A stretch of DNA of 64,000 nt from Apostichopus japonicus (taxonomy: Eukaryota; Echinodermata; Holothuroidea; Aspidochirotida; Stichopodidae), in NCBI RefSeq assembly GCF_037975245.1, contig NC_092571.1, positions 8,408,501 to 8,472,500 of the forward strand, given 5' to 3'. Shown one piece after another: positions 14,442 through 26,340 of the stretch. The notes under the pieces were generated by a model. It was not told the origin of the DNA. It did not search any database and saw nothing but the letters and a program-made list of their open reading frames with translations. Positions within the stretch are counted from its first letter, which is position 1; each line of letters starts with the position of its first letter. Made by a program: the position numbers and the translations under genes.

Positions 14442-17400
14442 ATCGAATGTGCGGTACCGATCAATCGAATGTGCGGTACCGATCAATCGAATGTGCGGTA
14501 TTGATCAATCGAATGTTCGGTACCGATCAATATAATGTGCGGTACCGATCAATCGAATGTTCGTTACCGATCAATCGAATGTGCGGTACCGATCAATCGA
14601 ATGTTCGTTACCGATCAATCGAATGTGCGGTATTGATCAATCGAATGTACGGTACCGATCAATCTAATGTTCGGTATTGATCAATCGAATGTTCGGTACC
14701 GATCAATCGAATGTTCGGTACCGATCAATCGAATGTGCGGTACCGATCAATCGAATGTTCGATACCGATCAATCGAATGTGCGTTACCGATCAATCGAAT
14801 GTACGGTATTGATCAATCGAATGTTCGGTACCGATCAATCGAATGTGCGTTACCGATCAATCGAATGTTCATTACCGATCAATCGTATGTGCGGTACCGA
14901 TCAACTAATGTGCGATACCGAACAATCGAATGTTCGGTACTGATCAATCGAATGTTCGGTAGCGATCAATCGAATGTTCGGTACCGAACAATCGATTGTG
15001 CGGTACCGATCAATCGAATGTGCGGTACCGATCAATCGAATGTTCGGTACCGATCAATCGAATGTTCGGTACCGATCAATCGAATGTTCGGTACCGATCA
15101 ATCGAATGTGCGGTACCGATCAATCGAATGTTCGTTACCGATCAATCGAATGTGCGGTATTGATCAATCGAATGTTCGGTACCGATCAATCGAATGTGCG
15201 GTACCGATCAATCGAATGTTCGGTACCGATCAATCGAATGTGCGATACCGATCAATCGAATGTGCGTTACCGATCAATAGAATGTTCGGTACCGATCAAT
15301 CGAATGTTCGATACCGATCAATCGAATGTGCGGTACCGAACAATCGAATGTTCGTTACCGATCAATCGAATGTGCGGTACCGATCAATCGAATGTGCGGT
15401 ACCGATCAACTAATGTGCGATACCGAACAATCGAATGTTCGGTACCGATCAATCGAATGTTCGTTACCGATCAATCGAATGTGCGTTACCGATCAATCGA
15501 ATGTTCGGTACACATCAATCGAATGTTCGGTACCGATCAATCGAATGTGCGGTACCGATGAATCGAATGTGCGGTATTGATCAATCGAATGTTCGGTACC
15601 GATCAATCGAATGTGCGGTACCGATTAATCGAATGTGCGGTACCGATCAATCGAATGTTCGATACCGATCAATCGAATGTGCGGTACCGAACAATCGAAT
15701 GTGCGGTACCGAACAATCGAATGTGCGGTACCGATCAATCGAATGTGCGGTACCGATCAACTAATGTGCGATACCGAACAATCGAATGTTCGGTACTGAT
15801 CAATCGAATGTTCGGTACCGATCAATCGAATGTTCGGTACCGATCAATCGAATGTGCGGTACCGATCAATCGAATGTGCGTTACCGATCAATCGAATGTG
15901 CGGTATTGATCAATCGAATGTGCGGTACCGATCAATCGAATGTGCGGTACCGATCAATCGAATGTTCGTTACCGATCAATCGAATGTGCGGTACCGATCA
16001 ATCGAATGTTCGTTACCGATCAATCGAATGTGCGGTATTGATCAATCGAATGTTCGGTACCGATCAATCGAATGTGCGGTACCGATCAATCGAATGTTCG
16101 GTACCGGTCAATCGAATGTGCGGTACCGATCAATCGAATGTGCGGTACCGATCAATCGAATGTGCGTTACCGATCAATCGAATGTTCGGTACCGATCAAT
16201 CCAATGTGCGGTACCGATCAATCGAATGTGTTGTACCGATCAATCGAATGTGCGGTACCGATCAATCATATGTGCGGTACCGATCAATCGAATGTGCGGT
16301 ACCGATCAATCAAATGTGCGGTACCGATCAATCGAATGTTCGGTACCGATCAATCGAATGTGCGGTACCGATCAATCGAATGTGCGGTACCGATCAATCG
16401 AATGTTCAATACCGATCAATCGAATGTGCGGTACCGTTCAACTAATGTGCGATACCGAACAATCGAATGTTCGATACCGATCAATCGAATATGCGGTACC
16501 GTTCAACTAATGTGCGATACCGAACAATCGAATGTTCGGTACCGTACCGATGAATCGAATGCTCGGTACCGATCAATCGAATGTTCGGTACCGATCAATC
16601 GAATGTTCGGTACCGATCAATCGAATGTGCGGTACCGATGAATCGAATGTGCGGTATTGATCAATCGAATGTTCGGTACCGATCAATCGAATGTGCGGTA
16701 CCGATTAATCGAATGTGCGGTACCGATCAATCGAATGTGCGGTATTGATCAATCGAATGTTGGGTACCGAACAATCGAATGTGCGGTACCGAACAATCAA
16801 AAGTGCGGTACCGAAAAATCGAATGTGCGGTACCGATCAATCGAATGTGCGGTACCGATCAACTAATGTGCGATACCGAACAATCGAATGTTCGGTACTG
16901 ATCAATCGAATGTTCGGTACCGATCAATCGAATGTTCGGTACCGATCAATCGAATGTGCGGTACCGATCAATCGAATGTGCGTTACCGATCAATCGAATG
17001 TGCGGTATTGATCAATCGAATGTTCGGTACCGATCAATCGAATGTGCGGTACCGATCAATCGAATGTTCGTTACCGATCAATCGAATGTGCGGTACCGAT
17101 CAATCGAATGTTCGTTACCGATCAATCGAATATGCGGTATTGATCAATCGAATGTTCGGTACCGATCAATCGAATGTTCGGTACCGATCAATCGAATGTT
17201 CGGTACCGGTCAATCGAATGTGCGGTACCGATCAATCGAATGTGCGGTACCGATCAATCGAATGTTCGATACCAATCAATCGAATGTGCGGTACCGAACA
17301 ATCGAATGTGCGGTACCGAACAATCGAATGTGCGGTACCGATCAATCGAATGTGCGGTACCGAACAATCGAATGTGCGGTACGGATCAATCGAATGTGCG

Positions 17401-17592
17401 GTACCGATCAACTAATGTGCGATACCGAACAATCGAATGTTCGGTACTGATCAATCGAATGTTCGGTACCGATCAATCGAATGTTCGGTACCTATCAATC
17501 GAATGTGCGGTACCGATCAATCGAATGTGCGTTACCGATCAATCGAATGTGCGGTATTGATCAATCGAATGTTCGGTACCAATCAATCGAAT
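14442..17592 (+). repeat. About 3.34-kb higher-order unit, copy 2
   Basis: Partner of about 11,056-14,250, with spacing stepping from 3,386 to 3,342 bp in 22-bp increments. Differences from copy 1 include a shorter run of TTCGG monomers, the substitution at 15,279 (CAATAG for CAATCG), and AACAATCAAAAG at 16,794-16,803. Those substitutions are absent from its own later duplicate near 28.4 and 29.9 kb. They are therefore either very recent in this copy or were corrected in the other. Confidence 0.7.
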
Positions 17593-18673
17593 GTGCGTTA
17601 CCGATCAATCGAATGTTCGTTACCGATCAATCGAATGTGCGGTACCGATCAATCGAATGTTCGTTACCGATCAATCGAATGTGCGGTATTGATCAATCGA
17701 ATGTTCGGTACCGATCAATCGAATGTGCGGTACCGATCAATCATATGTGCGGTACCGATTAATCGAATGTGCGATACCGATCAATCGAATGTGCGGTACC
17801 GATCAATCGAATGTTCGGTACCGATCAATCGAATGTGCGGTACCGATTAATCGAATGTGCGGTACCGATCAATCGAATGTGCGGTACCGATCAATCGAAT
17901 GTTCGATACCGATCAATCGAATGTGCGGTACCGAACAATCGAATGTGCGGTACCGAACAATCGAATGTGCGGTACCGATCAATCGAATGTGCGGTACCGA
18001 TCAACTAATGTGCGATACCGAACAATCGAATGTTCGTTACCGATCAATCGAATGTTCGTTACCGATCAATCGAATGTGCGGTACCGATCAATCGAATGTT
18101 CGTTACCGATCAATCGAATGTGCGGTATTGATCAATCGAATGTTCGGTACCGATCAATCGAATGTGCGGTACCGATCAATCGAATGTTCGGTACCGGTCA
18201 ATCGAATGTGCGGTACCGATCAATCGAATGTGCGGTACCGATCAATCGAATGTTCGATACCGATCAATCGAATGTGCGGTACCGAACAATCGAATGTGCG
18301 GTACCGATCAACTAATTTGCGATACCGAACAATCAAATGTTCGGTACCGTACCGATGAATCGAATGTGCGGTATTGATCAATCGAATGTGCGGTACCGAT
18401 CAATCGAATGTGCGGTACCGATTAATCGAATGTGCGGTACCGATCAATCGAATGTGCGGTACCGATCAATCGAATGTTCGATACCGATCAATCGAATGTG
18501 CGGTACCGAACAATCGAATGTGCGGTACCGATCAATCGAATGTGCGGTAACGATCAATCGAATGTGCGGTATTGATCAATCGAATGTTCGGTACCGATCA
18601 ATCGAAAGTGCGGTACCGATCAATCGAATGTTCGTTACCGATCAATCGAATGTGCGGTACCGATCAATCGAAT

Positions 18674-18832
18674 GTTCGTTACCGATCAATCGAATGTGCG
18701 GTACCGTACCGATGAATCGAATGCTCGGTACCGATCAATCGAATGTGCGGTACCGATCAATCGAATGTTCGGTACCGATCAATCGAATGTGCGGTACCGA
18801 TGAATCGAATGTGCGGTATTGATCAATCGAAT
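18674..18832 (+). repeat. 159-bp local tandem duplication, unit 1
   Basis: This 159-bp block (7 x 22 + 5) is followed directly by a second copy at 18,833-18,991. Each holds a lone 27-bp monomer (extra TACCG near 18,701 and 18,860) followed by GATGAATCGAATGCTCGG, but no 21-bp partner. This shows the 27-bp monomer can be amplified separately from the composite block. Both units are repeated in the 13-kb copy near 31.8-32.1 kb. Confidence 0.85.
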
Positions 18833-18991
18833 GTTCGTTACCGATCAATCGAATGTGCGGTACCGTACCGATGAATCGAATGCTCGGTACCGATCAATCG
18901 AATGTGCGGTACCGATCAATCGAATGTTCGGTACCGATCAATCGAATGTGCGGTACCGATGAATCGAATGTGCGGTATTGATCAATCGAAT
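18833..18991 (+). repeat. 159-bp local tandem duplication, unit 2
   Basis: Direct second copy of 18,674-18,832, with the same TTCGTTACC, lone 27-bp monomer, GCTCGG and GTATTG order. I saw no difference between the two units by eye up to their shared end. Confidence 0.82.
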
Positions 18992-20639
18992 GTTCGGTAC
19001 CGATCAATCGAATGTGCGGTACCGATTAATCGAATGTGCGGTACCGATCAATCGAATGTGCGGTACCGATCAATCGAATGTTCGATACCGATCAATCGAA
19101 TGTGCGGTACCGAACAATCGAATGTGCGGTACCGAACAATCGAATGTGCGGTACCGATCAATCGAATGTGCGGTACCGAACAATCGAATGTGCGATACCG
19201 AACAATCGAATGTTCGGTACTGATCAATCGAATGTTCGGTACCGATCAATCGAATGTTCGGTACCGATCAATCGAATGTGCGGTACCGATCAATCGAATG
19301 TGCGTTACCGATCAATCGAATGTGCGGTATTGATCAATCGAATGTTCGGTACCGATCAATCGAATGTGCGTTACCGATCAATCGAATGTTCGTTACCGAT
19401 CAATCGAATGTGCGGTACCGATCAATCGAATGTTCGTTACCGATCAATCGAATGTGCGGTATTGATCAATCGAATGTTCGGTACCGATCAATCGAATGTG
19501 CGGTACCGATCAATCGAATGTTCGGTACCGGTCAATCGAATGTGCGGTACCGATCAATCGAATGTTCGTTACCGATCAATCGAATGTTCGTTACCGATCA
19601 ATCGAATGTGCGGTACCGATCAATCGAATGTTCGTTACCGATGAATCGAATGCTCGGTACCGATCAATCGAATGTTCGGTACCGATCAATCGAATGTTCG
19701 GTACCGATCAATCGAATGTGCGGTACTGATCAATCGAATGTTCGGTACCGATCAATCGAATGTTCGGTACCGATCAATCGAATGTGCGGTACCGATCAAT
19801 CGAATGTGCGGTACCGATCAACTAATGTGCGATACCGAACAATCGAATGTTCGGTACTGATCAATCGAATGTTCGGTACCGATCAATCGAATGTTCGGTA
19901 CCGATCAATCGAATGTGCGGTACCGATCAATCGAATGTGCGTTACCGATCAATCGAATGTGCGGTATTGATCAATCGAATGTTCGGTACCGATCAATCGA
20001 ATGTGCGTTACCGATCAATCGAATGTTCGTTACCGATCAATCGAATGTGCGGTATTGATCAATCGAATGTTCGGTACCGATCAATCGCATGTGCGGTACC
20101 GATCAATCGAATGTTCGGTACCGGTCAATCGAATGTGCGGTACCGATCAATCGAATGTTCGTTACCGATCAATCGAATGTTCGATACCGATCAATCGAAT
20201 GTGCGGTACCGAACAATCGAATGTGCGGTACCGAACAATCGAATGTGCGGTACCGATCAATCGAATGTGCGGTACCGAACAATCGAATGTGCGGTACGGA
20301 TCAATCGAATGTGCGGTACCGATCAACTAATGTGCGATACCGAACAATCGAATGTTCGGTACTGATCAATCGAATGTTCGGTACCGATCAATCGAATGTT
20401 CGGTACCGATCAATCGAATGTGCGGTACCGATCAATCGAATGTGCGTTACCGATCAATCGAATGTGCGGTATTGATCAATCGAATGTTCGGTACCAATCA
20501 ATCGAATGTGCGGTACCGATCAATCGAATGTTCGTTACCGATCAATCGAATGTTCGGTACCGATCAATCGAATGTGCGGTACCGATCAATCGAATGTACG
20601 GTACCGATCAATCGAATGTCCGGTACCGATCAATCGAAT

Positions 20640-20790
20640 GTGCGGTACGGAGCAGTCGAATGTTCGATACCGATCAATCGAATGTTCGGTACCGATTAAT
20701 CGAACGAGCGGTACCGATCAATCGAATGTGCGGTAGCGATCAATAGAATGTGCGGAAACGATCAATCGAATGTTCGATTACGATCAATCG
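20640..20790 (+). repeat. Most degenerate monomer patch
   Basis: Six to seven consecutive monomers carry several private changes each: GTACGGAGCAGTCG, CGAACGAGCGG, GGTAGCGATCAATAG, GGAAACGATC and CGATTACGATC. Elsewhere most monomers match one of a few common variants. The patch marks the entry to a subregion (about 20.6-26 kb and its duplicate, and 40.0-41.0 kb) enriched for GGTAGCG, GGTAACG, GATCAAACG and GATTGATCG variants. The copy at about 33,770-33,920 keeps the same changes. It could be an older, less homogenised island; it is still clearly the same satellite. Confidence 0.85.
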
Positions 20791-23764
20791 AATGTTCGGT
20801 ACCGATCAATCGAATGTGCGGTACCGATCAATCGAATGTGCGGTACCGATCAATCGATTGTGCGTTACCGATCAATCGAATGTTCGGTACCGATCAATCG
20901 AATGTGCGGTACCGATCAAACGAATGTGCGGTATTGATCAATCTAATGTTCGATACCGATCAATCGAATGTTCGGTACCGATCAATCGAATGTTCGGTAC
21001 CGATCAATCGAATGTGCGGTACCGATCAATCGAATGTGCGGTACCGATCAATCGAATGTTCGATACCGATCAATCGAATGTTCGGTACCGATCAATCGAA
21101 TGTGCGGTACCGATCAATCGAATGTTCGGTACCGATCAATCGAATGTGCGGTACCGATCAATAGAATGTGCGGTACCGATCAACTAATGTGCGATACCGA
21201 ACAATCGAATGTTCGGTACCGTACCGATGAATCGAATGTGCGGTACCGATGAATCGAATGTGCGTTACCGATCAATCGAATGTGCGGTACCGATCAATCG
21301 ATTGTTCGTTACCGATCAATCGAATGTGCGGTACCGATCAATCGAATGTTCGTTACCGATCAATCGAATGTGCGGTATTGATCAATCGAATGTTCAGTAC
21401 CGATCAATCGAATGTTCGGTACCGATCAATCGATTGTGCGGTACCGATCAATCGAATGTTCGGTACCGATCAATCGAATGTGCGGTACCGATCAATCGAA
21501 TGTGTTGTACCGATCAATCGAATGTTCGGTACCGATCAATCGAATGTGTTGTACCGATCAATCGAATGTTCGGTACCGATCAATCGAATGTGTTGTACCG
21601 ATCAATCGAATGTTCGGTACCGATCAATCGAATGTTCGGTACCGATCAATCGAATGTGCGGTACCGATCAATCGAATGTTCGTTACCGATCAATCGAATG
21701 TGCGGTATTGATCAATCGAATGTTCAGTACCGATCAATCGAATGTTCGGTACCGATCAATCGATTGTGCGGTACCGATCAATCGAATGTTCGGTACCGAT
21801 CAATCGAATGTGCGGTACCGATCAATCGAATGTGTTGTACCGATCAATCGAATGTTCGGTACCGATCAATCGAATGTTCAGTACCGATCTATCGAATGTT
21901 CGGTACCGATCAATCGAATGTTCGGTACCGATCAATCGAATGTGCGGTACCGATCAATCGATTGTGCGTTACCGATCAATCGAATGTGTTGTACCGATCA
22001 ATCGAATGTTCGGTACCGATCAATCGAAAGTTCGGTACCGATCAATCGAATGTTCGGTACCGATCAATCGAATGTTCGGTACCGATCAATCGAATGTGCG
22101 GTACCGATCAATCGATTGTGCGTTACCGATCAATCGAATGTTCGGTACCGATCAATCGAATGTGCGGTACCGATCAAACGAATGTGCGGTATTGATCAAT
22201 CTAATGTTCGATACCGATCAATCGAATGTTCGGTACCGATCAATCGAATGTTCGATACCGATCAATCGAATGTTCGGTACCGATCAATCGAATGTGCGGT
22301 ACCGATCAATCGAATGTGTTGTACCGATCAATCGAATGTTCGGTACCGATCAATCGAATGTTCAGTACCGATCAATCGAATGTTCGGTACCGATCAATCG
22401 AATGTTCGGTACCGATCAATCGAATGATCGGTACCGATCAATCGAATGTTCGGTACCGATCAATCGAATGTTCGGTACCGATCAATCGATTGTGCGGTAC
22501 CGATCAATCGAATGTGCGTTACCGATCAATCGAATGTTCGGTACCGATCAATCGAATGTTCGATACCGATCAATCCAATGTGCGTTACCGATCAATCGAA
22601 TGTTCGGTACCGATCAATCGAATGTGCGGTACCGATCAATCGAATGTTCGGTACCGATCAATCGAATGTGCGGTACCGATCAATCGAATGTGCGGTATTG
22701 ATCAATCCAATGTTCGGTACCGATCAATCGAATGTGCGGTACCGATCAATCGAATGTTCGTTACCGATCAATCGAATGTGCGTTACCGATCAATCGAATG
22801 TTCGGTACCGATTAATCGAATGTGCGGTACCGATCAATCGAATGTGCTGTACCGATCAATCGAATGTGCAGTACCGATCAATCATATGTGCTGTAACGAT
22901 CAATCGAATGTGCGATACCGATCAATCAAATGTGCGGTACCGATCAATCGAATGTTCGGTACCGATCAATCGAATGTGCGGTACCGATCAATCGAATGTG
23001 CGGTACCGATCAATCGAATGTTCGACACCGATCAATCGAATGTGCGGTACCGAACAATCGAATGTGCGGTACCGAACAATCGAATGTGCGGTACCGATCA
23101 ATCGAATGTGCGGTACCGATCAATCGAATGTGCGGTACCGATCAATCGAATGTTCGGTACCGATCAATCGAATGTGCGGTACCGATCAATCGATTGTGCG
23201 GTACCGATCAATCGAATGTTCGGTACCGATCAATCGAATGTGCGGTACCGATCAATCGAATGTTCGGTACCGATCAATCGAATGTTCGGAACCGATCAAT
23301 CGAATGTTCGATACCGATCAATCGAATTTTCGGTACCGAACAATCGAATATGCGGTATCGATCAATCGAATGTGCGATACCGATCAATCGAATGTACGGT
23401 ACCGATCAATCGAACGAGCGGTACCGATCAATCGAATGTGCGGTAGCGATCAATCGAATGTGCGGTAACGATCAATCGAATGTTCGATACCGATCAATCG
23501 AATGTTCGGTACCGATCAATCGAATGTGCGGTACCGATCAATCGAATGTGCGGTACCGATCAATCGATTGTGCGTTACCGATCAATCGAATGTTCGGTAC
23601 CGATCAATCGAAAGTGCGGTACCGATCAAACGAATGTGCGATATTGATCAATCTAATGTTCGATACCGATCATTCGAATGTTCGCTACCGATCAATCGAT
23701 TGTGCGGTACCGATCAATCGAATGATCGGTACCGATCAATCGAATGTGCGGTACCGATCAATCG

Positions 23765-23785
23765 AATGTTCGGTCCGATCAATCG
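23765..23785 (+). repeat. Single-base deletion monomer (GGTCCGATC)
   Basis: The expected GGTACCGATC reads GGTCCGATC, losing one A and the KpnI-type palindrome. The same deletion is present at 36,902-36,910, so it predates the 13-kb duplication. It is required to explain 13,130 modulo 22. Confidence 0.88.
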
Positions 23786-24199
23786 AATGTGCGGTAACGA
23801 TCAATCGAATGTTCGATACCGATCAATCGAATGTTCGGTACCGATCAATCGAATGTGCGGTACCGATCAATCGAATGTGCGGTACCGATCAATCGATTGT
23901 GCGTTACCGATCAATCGAATGTTCGGTACCGATCAATCGAATGTGCGGTACCGATCAAACGAATGTGCGGTATTGATCAATCTAATGTTCGATACCGATC
24001 AATCGAATGTTCGGTACCGATCAATCGAATGTTCGGTACCGATCAATCGAATGTGCGGTACCGATTGATCGAATGTGCGGTACCGATCAATCGAATGTTC
24101 GATACCGATCAATCGAATGTGCGGTACCGAACAATCGAATGTGCGGTACCGATCAATCGAATGTGCGGTATTGATCAATCGAATGTTCGGTACCGATCA

Positions 24200-26280
24200 A
24201 TCGAATGTTCGGTACCGATTAATCGAATGTGCGGTACCGATCAATCGAATGTGCGGTACCGATCAATCGAATGTTCGATACCGATCAATCGAATGTGCGG
24301 TACCGAACAATCGAATGTGCGGTACCGAACAATCGAATATGCGGTACCGATCAATTGAGTGTGCGGTACCGATCAATCGAATGTGCGGTACCGATCAACT
24401 AATGTGCGATACCGAACAATCGAATGTTCGGTACCGTACCGATCAATCGAATGTGCGGTACCGATGAATCGAATGTTCGGTACCGATCAATCGAATGTGC
24501 GGTACCGATCAATCGAATGTGCGGTACCGATCAATCGAATGTGCGGTACCGATCAATCGAATGTTCGGTACCGATCAATCGAATGTGCGGTACCGATCAA
24601 TCGAATGTGCGGTACCGATGAATCGAATGTGCGGTACCGATCAATCGAATGTGCGGTACCGATCAATCGAATGTTCGGTACCGATCAATCGAATGTGCGG
24701 TACCGATCAATCGAATGTGCGGTACCGATCAATCGAATGTGCGGTACCGATCAATCGAATGTTCGGTACCGATCAATCGAATGTGCGGTACCGATCAATC
24801 GAATGTGCGGTACCGATCAATCGAATGTGCGGTACCGAACAATCGAATTTGCGGTACCGAACAATCGAATGTGCGGTACCGATCAATCGAATGTGCGGTA
24901 TTGATCAATCGAATGTTCGGTACCGATCAATCGAATGTTCGACACCGATCAATCGAATGTGCGGTACCGAACAATCGAATGTGCGGTACCGAACAATCGA
25001 ATGTGCGGTACCGATCAATCGATTGTGCGGTACCGATCAATCGAATGTGCGGTACCGATCAATCGAATGTTCGGTACCGATCAATCGAATGTGCGGTACC
25101 GATCAATCGATTGTGCGTTACCGATCAATCGAATGTTCGGTACCGATCAATCGAATGTGCGGTACCGATCAATCGAATGTTCGGTACCGATCAATCGAAT
25201 GTTCGGAACCGATCAATCGAATGTTCGATACCGATCAATCGAATGTTCGTTACCGAACAATCGAATATGCGGTATCGATCAATCGAATGTGCGGTACCGA
25301 TCAATCGAATGTACGGTACCGATCAATCGAACGAGCGGTACCGATCAATCGAATGTGCGGTAGCGATCAATCGAATGTGCGGTAACGATCAATCGAATGT
25401 TCGATACCGATCAATCGAATGTTCGGTACCGATCAATCGAATAAGCGGTACCGATCAATCGAATGTGCGGTACCGATCAATCGATTGTGCGTTACCGATC
25501 AATCGAATGTTCGGTACCGATCAATCGAATGTGCGGTACCGATCAAACGAATGTGCGGTATTGATCAATCGAATGTGCGGTACCGATTGATCGAATGTGC
25601 GGTACCGATCAATCGAATGTTCGATACCGATCAATCGAATGTGCGGTACCGAACAATCGAATGTGCGTTACCGATCAATCGAATGTGCGGTACCGATCAT
25701 TCGAATGTGCGGTACCGATCAATCGAATGTGCGGTACCGATCAATCGAATGTTCGATACCGATCAATCGAATGTGCGGTACCGAACAATCGAATGTGCGG
25801 TACCGAACAATCGAATATGCGGTACCGATCAATTGAGTGTGCGGTACCGATCAATAAAATGTGCGGTACCGATCAACTAATGTGCGATACCGAACAATCG
25901 AATGTTCGGTACCGTACCGATCAATCGAAAATGCGGTACCGATGAATCGAATGTTCGGTACCGATCAATCGAATGTGCGGTACCGATCAATCGAATGTGC
26001 GGTACCGATCAATCGAATGTGCGGTACCGATCAATCGAATGTTCGGTACCGATCAATCGAATGTGCGGTACCGATCAATCGAATGTGCGGTACCGATGAA
26101 TCGAATGTGCGGTACCGATCAATCGAATGTGCGGTACCGATCAATCGAATGTTCGGTACCGATCAATCGAATGTGCGGTACCGATCAATCGAATGTGCGG
26201 TACCGATCAATCGAATGTGTGGTACCGATCAATCGAATGTTCGGTACCGATCAATCGAATGTGCGGTACCGATCAATCGA
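24200..26280 (+). repeat. 1,478-bp higher-order repeat pair
   Basis: Marker ATG positions 24,424 and 25,902, and downstream monomers at 24,495/25,973 and 24,649/26,127, recur with a constant 1,478-bp spacing (67 x 22 + 4, one composite marker per unit). The shared core runs about 24,300-24,800 against 25,780-26,280. It includes the diagnostic CAATTGAGTG monomer and a 27-bp monomer followed by GATCAATCG instead of GATGAATCG. Private changes include CAATAAAATG at about 25,855 and CGAAAATG at about 25,927. The same core appears at about 37.4 and 38.9 kb through the 13-kb duplication, and again at about 41.6 kb. Confidence 0.82.
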
Positions 26281-26340
26281 ATGTGCGGTACCGATCAATC
26301 GATTGTGCGTTACCGATCAATCGAATGTTCGGTACCGATC

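Larger units (their letters stand above)
13211..26302 (+). repeat. 13,130-bp tandem duplication, copy 1
   Basis: Every diagnostic monomer here reappears exactly 13,130 bp downstream with no shift anywhere, so there is no net indel between copies. The match starts at 13,211/26,341 (13,210 is G, 26,340 is C) and ends at 26,302/39,432 (26,303 is T, 39,433 is A). Differences that I checked base by base are 15279 A/28409 C, 16799 A/29929 G, 16802 A/29932 T, 21418 G/34548 T, 22490 T/35620 A, 23377 A/36507 G, 23613 A/36743 T, 25245 G/38375 T and 25250 T/38380 G. That is about 99.9% identity. The unit contains diverse subregions, including the degenerate patch at 20.6-20.8 kb and the 1,478-bp repeat. 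Positions 26,303-26,340 form the junction. Confidence 0.95.
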
